Shown here one piece after another: positions 23,944-35,241 of a DNA stretch of 64,000 bases. Numbering within the stretch: position 1 is the stretch's first letter; every line of letters starts with the position of its first letter. A program made the position numbers and the translations under genes. Source of the stretch: Catenaria anguillulae PL171 (lineage: Eukaryota; Blastocladiomycota; Blastocladiomycetes; Blastocladiales; Catenariaceae); contig MCFL01000025.1 of the NCBI GenBank assembly GCA_002102555.1, forward strand, positions 62,001-126,000. Direction: 5' to 3'. A model generated the notes under the pieces. The model ran no database searches. It was not told the origin of the DNA and saw nothing but the letters and a program-made list of their open reading frames with translations.

Positions 23944-26113
23944 AGGTGGAAGGTGGGAAATGCTGGCTGATGAGCGTGCGTGTCATGGGATGATGAGTTG
24001 GACTCGTGTTTGCACATTTGCTGCAAAAAATGCGCTGATGAGTGTTGTCTCATTTTCAAGTTGGTGCATTGGCGCACAGCCTCGCTGCAACGCGCCGCTC
24101 CTTCTTTGCTCACCCACTCTTCGCCATCGCCGCAATGGATCGCTTCAACTTCTTTTGTATCATCTCGCCCGCTCAATCTTTCCTGATTCAATTCATCGCT
24201 AGCTATAGAGCCACACTTTCTCATGAGTGGATGGCACGTTCGCTGATGATGGTTGGTTGCCAGACTCCCTCCCCATGTACTTGGGTGTATACCGACCATT
24301 TACAGCACGTGCCTGTTGGCCATCTGACATCTGAGAGCCTGAGAGGTCCCGCGATTGTCTCTGTACTCTTTCAGAATGTGCTGACTGGCTGTCAAACTGT
24401 AATCGATAGCCTGCTGACGAGGCATTGGAAGTGGTCAAGTGACTGTTCCTTGGCATGACATGACAGAAATAGAAGCATTGGGGCAGCCAAGTTCGCACAT
24501 GCTCGTTTGCCCGAAGCTGCGAGTGCGAGACCGGTTGAAGGATGAGACTGTGCAGACAAGATCGCGGCAAAGATCGCCTATCGAACCCGCATCCTTTTAC
24601 AAGGCTTCCCAATCGAAAGTGCTCAGTCGAATCAGCTGTCAGACATGCTCACTCCCGGAATCAGCTGTTCAAGCGAAACGATTTGATGAGAGTGGGACGA
24701 GAGGGATGTGGTGTGGCCCGGGTGAGACAAATGAATGCACTTTCACACACGACTTGGACTTGTGACTGCATGGAACATACAGTGAATTCATAGGTTGCAG
24801 AACGTGGGTCGTTGAACAGACTGGGGCCACCCGACCCAGGGACAAGCTGACCTTGGGACCACAGACTTGGTGCGCACATCGATGGAGGGTATCGAGTGAG
24901 ACAAACGCGATCTCCTGTCTCACAAGCCACGATGAACGTGCTCATCAAGCTTGCTTCATGACTAAAAATGTACAGCGGCAAGCCGTGGCGAGGTTTATAA
25001 ATAGCCTTGTCTGGTCGAACAGCAAACAGATTTAGCCAAGCTTTGCAGGGGGAAGTTGAAGGACCAAAGGTCTGAACGTGGGTTTGCTCCGGGGCAGCCA
25101 GTCGCAAAGCCACGATACTCGTCGATTGCACCAGTGGGCAAAAACCGCAGCGGTCTGATCCGACTTCGAAGGCCGGCATGAATGTTTACTTTTCTCGCAC
25201 GATTTCGAGTGGCCTTCTGAGTCACGCTGGACTGGCAGAGCGTTTGGGGAGAAGATCTTGTGAATGAGTGGGCAAACGCAAGAGGCACCGTGAGCAGACC
25301 AGTGGAAAAGGATTAACCGCTTACCCATGCTTGGTCCGAGTCCCTTGTGGCTTTGTGTGGTTGTCCTCCAACGATGGGCTTGTACGTGCTTACAACTCGC
25401 CAAGTGCAGGGAATCCTCTGGCCACGCGATGGGCTGGTCAATCGCAAAGCAACCTGTCCTTGACCCCTGCAGCTCATAAAGAGGAGACACATCCCCGAAC
25501 ACTCTGTGGGGTATAATGTACGTATTTCTGACTCCTCCACTGGGCATTCGCTAAATTTCCATTCCCCCCATTCTCGCCGGCCATTCTCCAAGATCACCTG
25601 GTCTGCCAGCCGCAACAATTTTCCGACTTTTCACCTGGTCCATTTGTTCGTTTACTCGTCGCGCAGGTCTCCCCTTCTTGGCCCAACATTTACGAGTTGG
25701 TATGTGCCAAGTCATGTTGTAATCCCGTTTTTGAACCTCCATGCACACCATACCGTTCGGCCATGCCCAATGGCCCAGGGAGCTTGTCAGCAGGGTGAAG
25801 CAAATCTGTCTCAGGATTTCATTCACCCACTTTGAACAAGTGTCCCTCGTGGTGTCCTGGTTAGCTTCCAGATGTGTTCTGGATGTCGATCCACCCATCG
25901 CTTTGGGATATTTCTAGTCTCCCCTTTCCTGCCCACCGTTTCGTTTCGTCCTTTCTCCCTCAACCTCATTTATCAAGCTTCTTGACTTGGCACATCAATG
26001 CTTAATACTGACGACACCGCGCGCACTCTGCCCTCCGCTACCAGCTCATTCTTGCACTGGCCCATCCATCCTCGCACCCCACCTTCACTCGACACCCCAA
26101 CAACAAATCCATC
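23944..26113. other. 2.2 kb gene-poor region
   Basis: This is the longest stretch without a supported gene. ORFs of 130-170 codons exist on both strands (24661-25179 and 25032-25547, minus) but have no domain or signal. A TATA-like TTTATAAATAG lies near 24995. The right end should be the MADS promoter and 5' UTR. An unrecognised fast-evolving gene, an ncRNA or a long regulatory region cannot be excluded. Confidence 0.5.
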
Positions 26114-28029
26114 ATGGGCAGACGCAAGATCAGGATTGAACGCATCAAGGAGACACGCACCCGTAATGTGACGTTCCACAAGCGCAAGCTCGGCATCATG
26201 AAGAAGGCGTATGAGATCTCCATCCTTTGCGGCGCCGAGGTCGCCTTCATCGCGCTCTACGAGGGCAAGGCGTCCATGTTCTGCTCCGGCGACCTCGATA
26301 CCGTCATTGCCAAGTTTGCACACCACCGCCAGTTCAAGCCCGTGGATGTCCGATACAACAAGGAGGTCCGTTAATACTTTGACCCGTGTGGCGAATCCAT
26401 TATCAATGTGCATCTCGTTCCCCACCTCCACCCAAACCTCGTTCCTTGGCTCGGTCTTGCGCTTTCGGGCCTTGGGCGCCGTCAGCCTCGCGTTCCGCTG
26501 CCACTCCTGGCACTGTCATTCCTCGCACACAATGGACACAATGGACGGCAGTTGGTCCAGGTCCGTTCCTTTGTCCGGTGATGCAGCAAAGGAAGTGATG
26601 CGTCCCGACAAGGAGGCACCAGCCTGGTCGCAAGCCACAACTACCATCCATGGAGTCACGACGCGTTGCTTTCAAGCCACAGCAACGCGTCTGGCTCCCA
26701 CCTCACGTCTGCACCATTCACCCCTCGACTTGAACCGCCCTCGTCCTGCTTATCGACGTCGATCCATTGACATCCTGCATTCTCACCCTTGTCTGCTCTT
26801 CCCCGCCACCATCCAACTCATCATCCGTTGCCGGGCCGATGACTAACTTGCCTCACCACTTGCTTCTCATACAGTTTGCTGCCATGTGCGCCAAGGCAAA
26901 GCGCGGCGACGATGACGACGACGATGAGGCTGACGATGGCACCGCCGAAGATGACTCCAACGAAGCTGGCACCTCGCCCATGCAGTCCCAAGTCACCCTC
27001 GTCAACCCGGAACCACCGTTTTCGCTCGCCCCACACATGACTCAACAACCGCAATATCCACCACCTGTCCCGCAATCGATCCCCAATGCCAATGTCCCTC
27101 AACTGCCCATGATCAAGAACGAGCCCGTATCCTTTTATGCCCAGCCGATGCAGCAACACCAGCAGCAACAGCAACAACCAGGCTTGCCCCCTCATCTCAA
27201 TTACGCTCAACATCATGTCGGTCCCGCTTCGCACTCGCTTCACAACTCGCCCATGATTCGCCCCGTCGCAGCACCTGGACATCATTCGTATCCCGGATCA
27301 GCGCATGGATCTCCGATGAATGCCCCAGTATCACTTTCTGTCCAGTCCACGGGGAACGGACCCATCATGATGCTGCCTCAACCAATGCAGCCGCAGCCGC
27401 AGCATCAACAACCGTTTGCCGGTCCACACCAATACCAACAACAGCAGCAGCAACAACAACAACAACCGTTTGCATTTGCTCCTCCGCAAACGCACCAACA
27501 ACCCATGATGCACCATGCTCCTTCTCCCGATCCCACGCCACAGTCGACTCCAGGCATGCATGCGACAGGAACCGGGTCTCCCATGGCGCGGCCAGTGTCG
27601 AGCGCACTCGCGGCCGCCATGCCCGCCCTTCAAGGTGCCAGGCGCTTTTCTGCACCCACGTCAGCGCCGCCAACGCCTCCCATGCAAGCAGTGCCCATGC
27701 ACAACACAGGCTCCAAGTCGCCCATGTCTGTGTCATCGTCATCCCGCTTGTCGAATGCAAGCGCGCGGTTACCCCCATTGCGCATTGACGTGCCCCTGGA
27801 GGAGCGTGCACCCGTTGTGAATGGGGTGGTCATGGTGCAGCCACCTCGGGCAGGGCCTTTGACAGCATTGTTGCAAGGCGAGTTGCCCGACCCGTCTTCG
27901 GTCATGGGTGGTGGCAGTGGACAGAACGCTGGTCACCAGCCGCAGCCGCAGCAGCAACCGGCCGTGTTTACGCCGTCCATCTTTTCGCCCAACACTGCTG
28001 CTCTTTTCCGATCACTTTCCAACGCGTGA
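26114..28029 (+). CDS. MEF2-type (type II) MADS-box transcription factor
   Basis: Two exons, 26114-26365 and 26875-28029; 468 residues. The MADS box fills residues 1-60 ([39 protein letters not shown]) and the sequence just after it resembles MEF2/Rlm1 rather than SRF/Mcm1. The remainder is acidic ([11 protein letters not shown]) and then long Gln/Pro/His-rich low complexity with two polyglutamine tracts (about 27142-27180 and 27427-27466). Fungal Rlm1/Smp1 relatives respond to cell-wall MAP kinase signalling; applying that here is inference. The intron is 509 bp, several times longer than others in the window, with GTCCGT donor and ACAG acceptor; a small missed exon inside it is possible. 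Confidence 0.85.
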
Positions 28030-28875
28030 GCGTTTTCCACTGGTTTTCTTTGTGCTGTGGGGGCTCCGTTAGCATTTGACTTTCTTTCATTCCCGCTGTT
28101 AGTGTCGTACTCGTAGTTGTTTGTGTTTGGCATTCCCTGTTCCCACACTCCTGTATTCCCCACTTGCCTCCTTGCTACCCTTTCCTTGCCACCTACCTCT
28201 CTTTCTGCCCTCGTTCCCATTACCTCTTCCGAGCACTGCTCAGTCTTCTCGACACCTCGCCCTCGTTGGCCGATTGTACATTAGATGACATCCATTCTCC
28301 TCCCCTCCGTGTCCCTGTCCCGATTGATTGATTGTTGTTGCCTATTTCTTGTCCTCACCGCCCTAATGCCCTAGTGCCTGTAGTCCTGTACCTATTGCCG
28401 TAGTTTGCAATGTATTTATTGTGTCATCCTCACAAGTTAATGTTGTCTCAAGGCGGCGGTCGTCCGTTGTTTATGTGGAGTGCGGAAGGTTCGAGGCAAA
28501 GTCGAGAAGGGATCGACAAAACTCTAAAGCGGGACGACGATTCGTGATTGAACGCGAAGAAACGTGTGTAAATGTTGACGCCGAAAGGGGGCCGTTGAGA
28601 ATTGATTCGGCCAAGATTGCCAGAAGTACCTCTCTCTCAGCCAAGTCAAAGCAACGCTTCGTTGAGCAACCATTCATCGACGTTGCCACAGCTATCCATG
28701 TATGTCAAGACCATGGGCACCTGTCTCGCGCCGCCTTGACCCTCTGATCACCTTGCCCGTTGACGCCCGCCACCGCCCCTCCGACAGGCGACTAACCTCA
28801 CCACGGATCCCTTCCGTTTCTCTCCGGCAGACGCATACCTCCCACCCCCCCCCCCTCCCAATCAACCCACTCGCC
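28030..28875. other. Intergenic region
   Basis: MADS-gene 3' region and promoter of the CBS protein. A perfect run of eleven C (28845-28855) ends 20 bases before the CBS-protein ATG. No gene is recognised; the 108-codon plus ORF at 28421-28747 lacks any signature. Confidence 0.55.
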
Positions 28876-30210
28876 ATGTCTCCCATCTTCAACGAGGAGC
28901 AGCACGCGCAACTTCGCGCTGCCTGGGCACGCACCCACGTCGACGACCTGCTCAAGGCCCACTGGAAATCCACGTCCACCGCCGTCGTCACTGTCGACTC
29001 AACCATGTCGTGCGAGGAAGCGTTTGACCGGCTGGTCCAACACAACATCAACGCGGCGCCCGTGTGGGACGCCGAAACAAAGGCCTATGTGGGCATGGTC
29101 AGCATGCTCGATGTGGTCGAGTTTGTGCTCATGCTTGTCAAGGCAAACAAGGCCGTGTGGCAAGAGATGGACGCCGAGCTTGCGACGCGGCCCGCGACGT
29201 CGAGTGGCACGCACGCTGGGGCCGCACATGCCCGGTCGGCCCCTGGCCAGGAGCAGCAGCGCGCCGCGTCGGCAAAGGAGACGGATGCCAGGGGGTTGGC
29301 AATTGCCGAGATTGCGTCGAGGATTCGGCAAGTCAAGCCCATCCCGGTCTCATACATTTCGGGTACGTCACCTCTTTTTTTTTAAATGTTTTGGTTTGTT
29401 GTCGTTGTTGTTGTTGTACGCCATGCTTTCTCTTTATTCACGTCTGGACATCACACGTGCCTGCAGATCTCGCCAAACGCGACCCCTTCATGTGCCTCCC
29501 GCGCACAGCGACGCTCGACAAAGCCATGGACATTTTTGCCAAGGGCATCCACCGCATCGTCATCACCGAGTCCGAGGCGGAGCCGGCCAACCTGGTTGGC
29601 ATCCTTACGCAATCCGACATGACGCACTGGCTCAGCGAGAACGGCACCCAGTCGCCGTTCGACCAGGTGCTCAAGATGAAGCTGTCTGAGCTGCGCCTGT
29701 CGCAACCAAAGGACATTATTTACGTGAAATCGTTCCAGCCCGTGCTCGAGGCTCTTCAGAGCATGCAGGCCAACCGTGTGTCGTCGGTGGCCGTTGTCGA
29801 TGCTTCGGATCGTTTGTTGGGTAACATTTCCGCTACCGATGTCAAGGTACTTCAAATCCTTGGCACACCATTATGCCCACTCCACGCTAGACTGACAAGC
29901 TAACTCCGCCTTTTGATCTTGACATTTCGCATAGCACATTATGCGCCACTTGCGGTACGGTGTGCTGTTTGAGTCGTGTGCACAATTCATTGGCGGCGTC
30001 AAGACACGCCAAATGCTGGAAAATGCCGGCAAGGACACGGTGCCCGTGATCCAAGTGTCGCCCAATGCCAGCTTGTCGCAAGTGCTGCGCTTGCTCGTTG
30101 TCACGCGCGTGCATCGTGTGTGGTGCACGCAGCAGGATTCGCATGCGTCCAATTTCCAGTCGCCCGTGGCGGTCGTGTCCTTGACCGACATTTTGCGAGT
30201 CTTGTTGTAA
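28876..30210 (+). CDS. Four-CBS-domain protein, AMPK gamma (Snf4)-like
   Basis: Three exons, 28876-29362, 29467-29846, 29935-30210; 380 residues. Four CBS motifs are visible: VVTVDSTMSCEEAFDRLV with INAAPVWD (about 35-85), FMCLPRTATLDKAMDIF with GILTQSDMTHWL (about 170-225), IIYVKSFQPVLEALQSM with LLGNISATDVK (about 245-290), and VPVIQVSPNASLSQVLRLL with VVSLTDILRVLL (about 320-380). The order and the AAPVWD....VGM motif resemble the nucleotide-sensing gamma subunit of AMPK/Snf1. A Sds23-type or plant CBSX-type protein is an alternative. A Ala/Gln-rich insert separates CBS1 from CBS2. Confidence 0.78.
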
Positions 30211-30456
30211 TGGGCGCGGTGAGTACGTAGTCGAGTCAAGTTGTCGTTTTTCGGGACTCGCAAAGAGTTTTTGTCTCATCTTTATTTTGAAAATCTTGAA
30301 TTTGTTTCAGTGTGTCCCGTCATGCTCGCCAGTCCTCTCTTCTCTTGGTTGATTTCTCTCTTTGTTTTTTTTCGACATATCACGTAAATAATTGTTGACC
30401 CCTTTGAATTTTTTCTGTTATAATCGAGTCCATTTCCATTCAAGATGCAACCAATC

Positions 30457-31713
30457 CTATTTCACTGCAGGGCACAAGGCCTTGACTTGGGCAGCCAAGT
30501 CTGCAGGCACGGCCGAAAACCCCCACCCGACCCACTCGGCCACCTTGGTGACCACCCGCGTCACCTCACCTGCGACCTTGTCGTCCGCCACGCTCCAATT
30601 GGGACTGGGCTTGGAATCCACCAACCAATGGAAATCCTTGACCTGATCGTACCTGTTTGGATGGTGCCACAACTGGCCGTTCGCAGTCGCTGCTTCAGCG
30701 GCAGCAGCCTCCGGGTAAGCCACCATGGCAATGCCCGACGAGTCTTCAATGATTGGATCCGAAACGACGTGCACGCAAAGGACGACATTGTGTGCGTGGT
30801 GAACGCGCAATTGGCGGCAGGCCGAGATGACAACCACCGCATCGCGGATGGATTCCAGCAGAACCGATCCGTCGATGGGGCAATGAATGTAGATGACGGA
30901 ACCGGCGGCAATCTTGTGCAAGTGAAGAGCACGCGGCGGGGCGATTGGGGCAAGGGCGGCGGTGGGCAGACCAGTGGGCCTTGAGTCGTCGGCCAGGGAC
31001 GCTGGCAAGGGTAAACTGGCAATTGCGAGCGCGCCGTGGCCCATGTTGGACATGTGCAAGTCTGCACCAGGCACCGTCACCTTGATGACTTTGGCCGTGC
31101 CATCGGCCAACTTGTCAAGCCTCACCACACTTGGATCGTCCTGATACGCCTGCTGGACGTGTTGATCCACACCAACGGGCTTGGCTTGTGGTTCCCTGCC
31201 CTCCTCGGCAGCGCGCTTCAACTCTGCGGCAGTCGGGCCTGCGCACAGCAAATGCCTGGCCTTGAACCGAAACTTTTGGCCGGCACGCAACGACGCGCGC
31301 GCAGACTCGATGCGTGCGCCGAGCTGGCGCAGCCGCGTCAGGTACTTGTACTGGTCGTAGGCGGGCAGGAAATGTGTTGTGATAGCGTCCGTGACTTGAC
31401 GTTCTAGGGTCACGAGCGTGCGGTGCGCGGTGGCAAGATCGCCGAGGCGGTCGGTGATGGTCGAGGGGTCCAGCGGGATCGCGGCTTTGGTCTTGGCGGG
31501 TGGTGGGACGAGGGTCGCGAGCTGGGTGTCGAGGATCTGGACAGCGGCGAGGAAGCGTGAGGCAAATGCTTGCGATTGGTCCGTGGCCGAGGCACCGGCA
31601 GGCACGGAGGTGCCGCGGTCAGGAACAGCGAATGCTGTCGGGGCAGTGTCAGGCCCGGGTGCTGATGTTGGCGTTGGTGTCGGGTCGGACGAGGAGGCGG
31701 TCGTGGCGGTCAT
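30457..31713 (-). CDS. TBCC: Tubulin-folding cofactor C
   Basis: A single exon of 418 residues from ATG 31713 (MTATTASSSDP). TBCC stimulates GTP hydrolysis by beta-tubulin in the tubulin-folding pathway. The N-terminal part holds the helical tubulin-binding region (about 50-190, LRQLGARIESARASLRAGQKF). The C-CAP/TBCC beta-helix follows (about 265-380), with VVVISACRQLRVHHAHN containing the arginine expected as the GAP finger in the Q-x-R-x-H motif, and DPIIEDSSGIAMVAYP. The C-terminus has the expected VKDFHWL segment. The frame is open upstream to 31878 but the upstream residues are not TBCC-like. Confidence 0.93.
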   Translation of the reverse strand: MTATTASSSDPTPTPTSAPGPDTAPTAFAVPDRGTSVPAGASATDQSQAFASRFLAAVQILDTQLATLVPPPAKTKAAIPLDPSTITDRLGDLATAHRTLVTLERQVTDAITTHFLPAYDQYKYLTRLRQLGARIESARASLRAGQKFRFKARHLLCAGPTAAELKRAAEEGREPQAKPVGVDQHVQQAYQDDPSVVRLDKLADGTAKVIKVTVPGADLHMSNMGHGALAIASLPLPASLADDSRPTGLPTAALAPIAPPRALHLHKIAAGSVIYIHCPIDGSVLLESIRDAVVVISACRQLRVHHAHNVVLCVHVVSDPIIEDSSGIAMVAYPEAAAAEAATANGQLWHHPNRYDQVKDFHWLVDSKPSPNWSVADDKVAGEVTRVVTKVAEWVGWGFSAVPADLAAQVKALCPAVK

Positions 31714-32041
31714 GGTTGCATAGAGTGCGTCATACAAGGTACAGACGTATCGTACTGTGTCATAGCGCACCATAGTAATACAGTGCGCCTGTCGATATCG
31801 ATCCGTTGCCGCACCTTTGATCAGACCCAGAACGTTAACAAAACGGTGATCAGTGCCAAGGACTGATGTGTACGCCAAAGAGTGTCGACCGTACTTATCG
31901 TATCGGTTTCGTATTCAAATCTGGATGTTTGCCACTTGCATTAAACACTCGATGCATTGCTCTCTCCTGCACACTTGGCCACTGCTCCACTAACTCACGC
32001 CGCTCGCCACCGCCACCTTCTTGCCCGCCATCCATCCCATC
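31714..32041. other. Bidirectional promoter region
   Basis: The 328 bp gap lies between the divergent TBCC and unknown four-exon genes. No TATA box, repeat or RNA gene stands out. Confidence 0.55.
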
Positions 32042-33124
32042 ATGCCCACCGCGCTCTCGCTCAGCCCGCCGCTCGCACACGTGTCCCAGTACCCAAACGC
32101 ATATGGTCTGTCTGTCTGTCTGTCTGTCTATCTGTCTGGCCACATGCCTCTCTGTGCCCCCACTCGTCTTGTCCAACCCAGTCGCTCATTCCCCACATTT
32201 CCCTCTCCAGTCCAGCTGCACATCAATGACCCCCTCCTCGGCGCGTCGGCCGACCAGCGCCGCACCTTTTGGATCGATCTCCTGCGCAACGTCTCTGTCC
32301 TCGAGCTGTGCCTCGCCAAGCAGGCAAAGCTGCCCGCCAACCCCAACCCCAACGACCTAGCGTCACAGACCAACCGGGCAAAAGTCAACGAGGTGCGCAC
32401 GGCGCTCGACGGGTTGCTGGCCACCACGGGCGAGCGCGTGTTGCCAAAAGGATGCAAGACGGTCCAGGTATGTGCCGACCTCCTCAGTCATGCCCGAGCG
32501 GATGGTTTTGACCTTATGGTGTACGTGGGTCCAACGATAATTCAGGAGGCACTCAAGTTTGCGGGACTCGACCCGCTGTTCCCGTTGGCCAGTGGTGGAG
32601 CTGCAGATCCGGCGGGCAAGCTCGAGTTCAAGCCCATGACGGTCCTCAACCAGGTGGTCATTCTTGCGCTGCAGCTGAGGCACGATTGCGACTTGACCAA
32701 TCACAAGTACATGGCACACCAAATCGCTCTTCTCTACGTACGACCGAGCCGCTGCTTGATCCAATCTCCCCGACCTGCCAATTTGCTCACACAGCCATCC
32801 ATTTTGGTGCTCTCATAGCAATCGCTCACGGGCTCTCGCGAGGACTTGAAAAAGTTCCGCCCGATGATCGAAGCTCAGTTTGATACGGTCAAGGCGGCAT
32901 GCTCGGCGCCCGTGCCAGAGCCACGCCTGTCACTCGAGCAGCGACAATGGTACCATTGGGACTTGCGCGCCACACGCTCGACTGATCATGACACTGACCT
33001 GCTCTGCTTGTCCTCCTCAACACAGGTTGTATTCGCTTACCACGACATTCTCACCGAGGCCTTGTTCACGAGTCGGGCAATCACGCCGTCACAGCGAGCG
33101 CTCGATTTCTTGCGGACCGTTTGA
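32042..33124 (+). CDS. Conserved-looking protein of unknown function, four exons
   Basis: Exons 32042-32105, 32211-32467, 32546-32737 and 32819-33124 join in frame to 272 residues. The protein is predicted mostly helical: INDPLLGASADQRRTFWIDLL, VLNQVVILALQLRHDCDLTNH, QIALLYQSLTGSREDLKKF, AYHDILTEALFTSRAITPS, ALDFLRTV. I do not recognise a family. Consistent phase at each intron (GTCTGT, GTATGT, GTACGA donors) argues that it is real. A GTACC...CACAG candidate intron at 32950-33025 inside the last exon would shift the frame, so I left it unspliced. Intron 1 starts with a GTCT microsatellite. Confidence 0.65.
32106..32134 (+). repeat. (GTCT)n microsatellite at an intron donor
   Basis: About seven GTCT units with one ATCT interruption begin exactly at the 5' splice site of the first intron of the unknown gene, so several overlapping GTCTGT donors exist. 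Confidence 0.9.
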
Positions 33125-33490
33125 GTTGTGGATGCCTGTTTTTTTCGGCGCTGGGTCTCTTGAATCTATCGCACTGTGGTTGACAAATATGCCGCTGTTT
33201 TTCTCGATTCTTCGGGTTGGTCTTGCATGCTTTCTTTGTGCGACTCTCTTGGTGAGACACGAATTGCAACTCCTGTGATGACCCTGACGCGAACCTGGCG
33301 TTCTCCTGATTCTGCTCCCGAACCGCTCCAACGTAACAGCATTGCTCTTGACATGTGAGCAATGAGAAATTGTCAAGAGCGCCTGTAGCGGCCAGCATCT
33401 TTCGAGCGAGGGAAAAATGCAAGGAACTGCGCAAATTGGGTTCTTGCTCTTATGGGGCTTCATGCTTGTGAAAGTAGATGTCGACTGAAA
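33125..33490. other. Intergenic region with a perfect inverted repeat
   Basis: This is the promoter and 5' region of the NEK-like kinase. GCTCTTGACA (33344-33353) and TGTCAAGAGC (33371-33380) can form a 10 bp hairpin with a 17-base loop. No gene seen. Confidence 0.6.
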
Positions 33491-34927
33491 ATGAATTCGA
33501 GTCAGCTCCCTTCGCCACCTTCGTCGCCAACGAGCCCAAGCGGCGGATGGGGAACAGATTCAGCAAAATGTGCTCTACTACGGCAGTTCAAGGCTATCAA
33601 AGTCGTCGGCCGTGGTGCACATGGGTCGGTCGTGATTCCCGCAACCGTGCTACGGCGAGACACAAGTGACCTGATGTCCGTGTCTTGTAGTATCGCAACG
33701 CTCGCAAAGCCACTCTTTAGCACCCACGACGAAGACACTGTGGTCATCAAGCAAGTCTTCACCGATCTGACACTCAATAAGTCCAACGGCAGTTCCTGTA
33801 CGTGAACCGTCACGGCTCACGAGTGTTTGGCTCGAAACTTACCAGTAGTTGCCTGCACGCCGTGATGTAGCTTCGGGATCTGTGAGTCCTGCAGAGCAAG
33901 CCAAAGCCGAAATTCAAATTCTCGCCATGCTCAAGCATCCCAACATTATCGAATTCAACGACTGTGCATCGTACATGGCGGATCAGGATGCGCAAGGTCG
34001 TCAAGTCGGCGGACAGCTTTGCTGGGTTCTGGTGATGGAATATGCCAACTGTATGTGTAGTACCAAGGAGTCGTCCGTATCCCGAGAGTCAGGCTGACAT
34101 TCATGAGACCGTTAGCGGGAAACTTGCACGAGTTTTTGACGTCGCAAGAGCAACCGTTGGACGACCTGGTTCGTTCTTGTTTTCTTTCGTTCATGTCCTC
34201 AGAGGACACACGGTGTAACCTATCGTGAGGTAATTGCAACCAGACAATCTCGAGCTTCACCGGCCAGCTCTTGCTCGCATTACACTACATCCACTCGCAA
34301 AACATTCTCCATCGTGACCTCAAGTCACACAATGTACTCCTGAGTCTCAAGCGTAGGCCACAGAGTCCCGTCGACTTGCACCCGTGCATGTTTACACTCA
34401 AACTGGCAGATTTCGGAATTGCCAGGTTGTTTGTCGGAGCCAATGTGTCGGCCAACACGGTGTGTACTGAGAGAAGGACACTGACGCGTGTCTCTCACTG
34501 ACGGTTGTCTTGTGTTGATCTCAGGTCATTGGCACGCCAAACTATCTGTCTCCCGAACTGTGTCAAGGCGACCAGTACGACGAAAAGTCGGACATTTGGG
34601 CCATGGGTTGCATCTTGTTTGAGCTGGCGACCAGACAGTTTATGTTTGATGCTCCCGTACGGACGCTTGGACTCTCATTTCACCTTCTTCCCACTCTGAC
34701 GAGTGCGAGTGACCTTGACGAGACAGAACTTGCTTGCACTGACACGTCGAATCATCGAATACAAACCGTCATGCGAGGTTCCGGCCACGGCGCCTGCGGT
34801 ACTCAAGATCTTGATTCCCAAGATGACGGATCCAAACAGGGTGATGAGGTTGCACATGAACAAGGTCATGGACATGTCCGTGGTACAGAAGTGTATTGTG
34901 GACGCTGTGTTTCACAATTTGTATTGA
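33491..34927 (+). CDS. NIMA-related (NEK-like) protein kinase
   Basis: About 340 residues in seven exons: 33491-33624 (see below), 33691-33797, 33871-34050, 34116-34168, 34244-34459, 34525-34656, 34727-34927. Visible motifs: VVGRGAHGS loop, TVVIKQV lysine, [15 protein letters not shown] helix [15 protein letters not shown] catalytic loop, [36 protein letters not shown]. The pattern fits NEK8/9-type kinases, which act on microtubules and cilia. The first intron is ambiguous: with the donor at 33625 (GTCGGT) the frame stays open but the glycine loop loses SV; a donor at 33632 gives the more typical GSVYRNARKA but then needs one base removed in the TTT at 33716-33718; read-through is also open. 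The short C-terminus has no RCC1 or coiled-coil extension. Confidence 0.82.
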
Positions 34928-35241
34928 CTAACGGTTGCCGCAGTGATTGGAATTATAGAACAAGTCTGATGAGCAATAGTCACATCTTATTCCTTACCTC
35001 ATGTACATATGTATGCACATCGAGCGTGAGGGCCAGAGAGTATGTATATAGTAATGTTGACAACGTGAGACTGATCAGTGCGTATCACCTAGAGACCAGT
35101 CACGTGACTGTGTATGATGCACGAGCATCTGCACCTGCTCATGCATCAGGTTCATCGACGAGCAGCGAGCCGGTTGCACGACAAGTTCCAATACGGAGAC
35201 TAACGCAAACCTAGTCACCACCACCACCACTACAACCCACC
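34928..35241. other. Intergenic region
   Basis: Kinase 3' end and NOL10 promoter, including a CCACCACCAC stretch just before the NOL10 ATG. Nothing else seen. Confidence 0.55.

Noticed and set aside
32950..33025. GTACC...CACAG intron in the last exon of the unknown gene
   Set aside because: Splicing it changes frame and gives a noncoding-looking tail; the unspliced frame is open and ends sensibly at 33124.
33632..33718. NEK kinase with GSVYRNARKA after a donor at 33632
   Set aside because: Attractive glycine loop, but it requires removal of one T at 33716-33718, opposite in sign to the other frame breaks. Kept only as an alternative.
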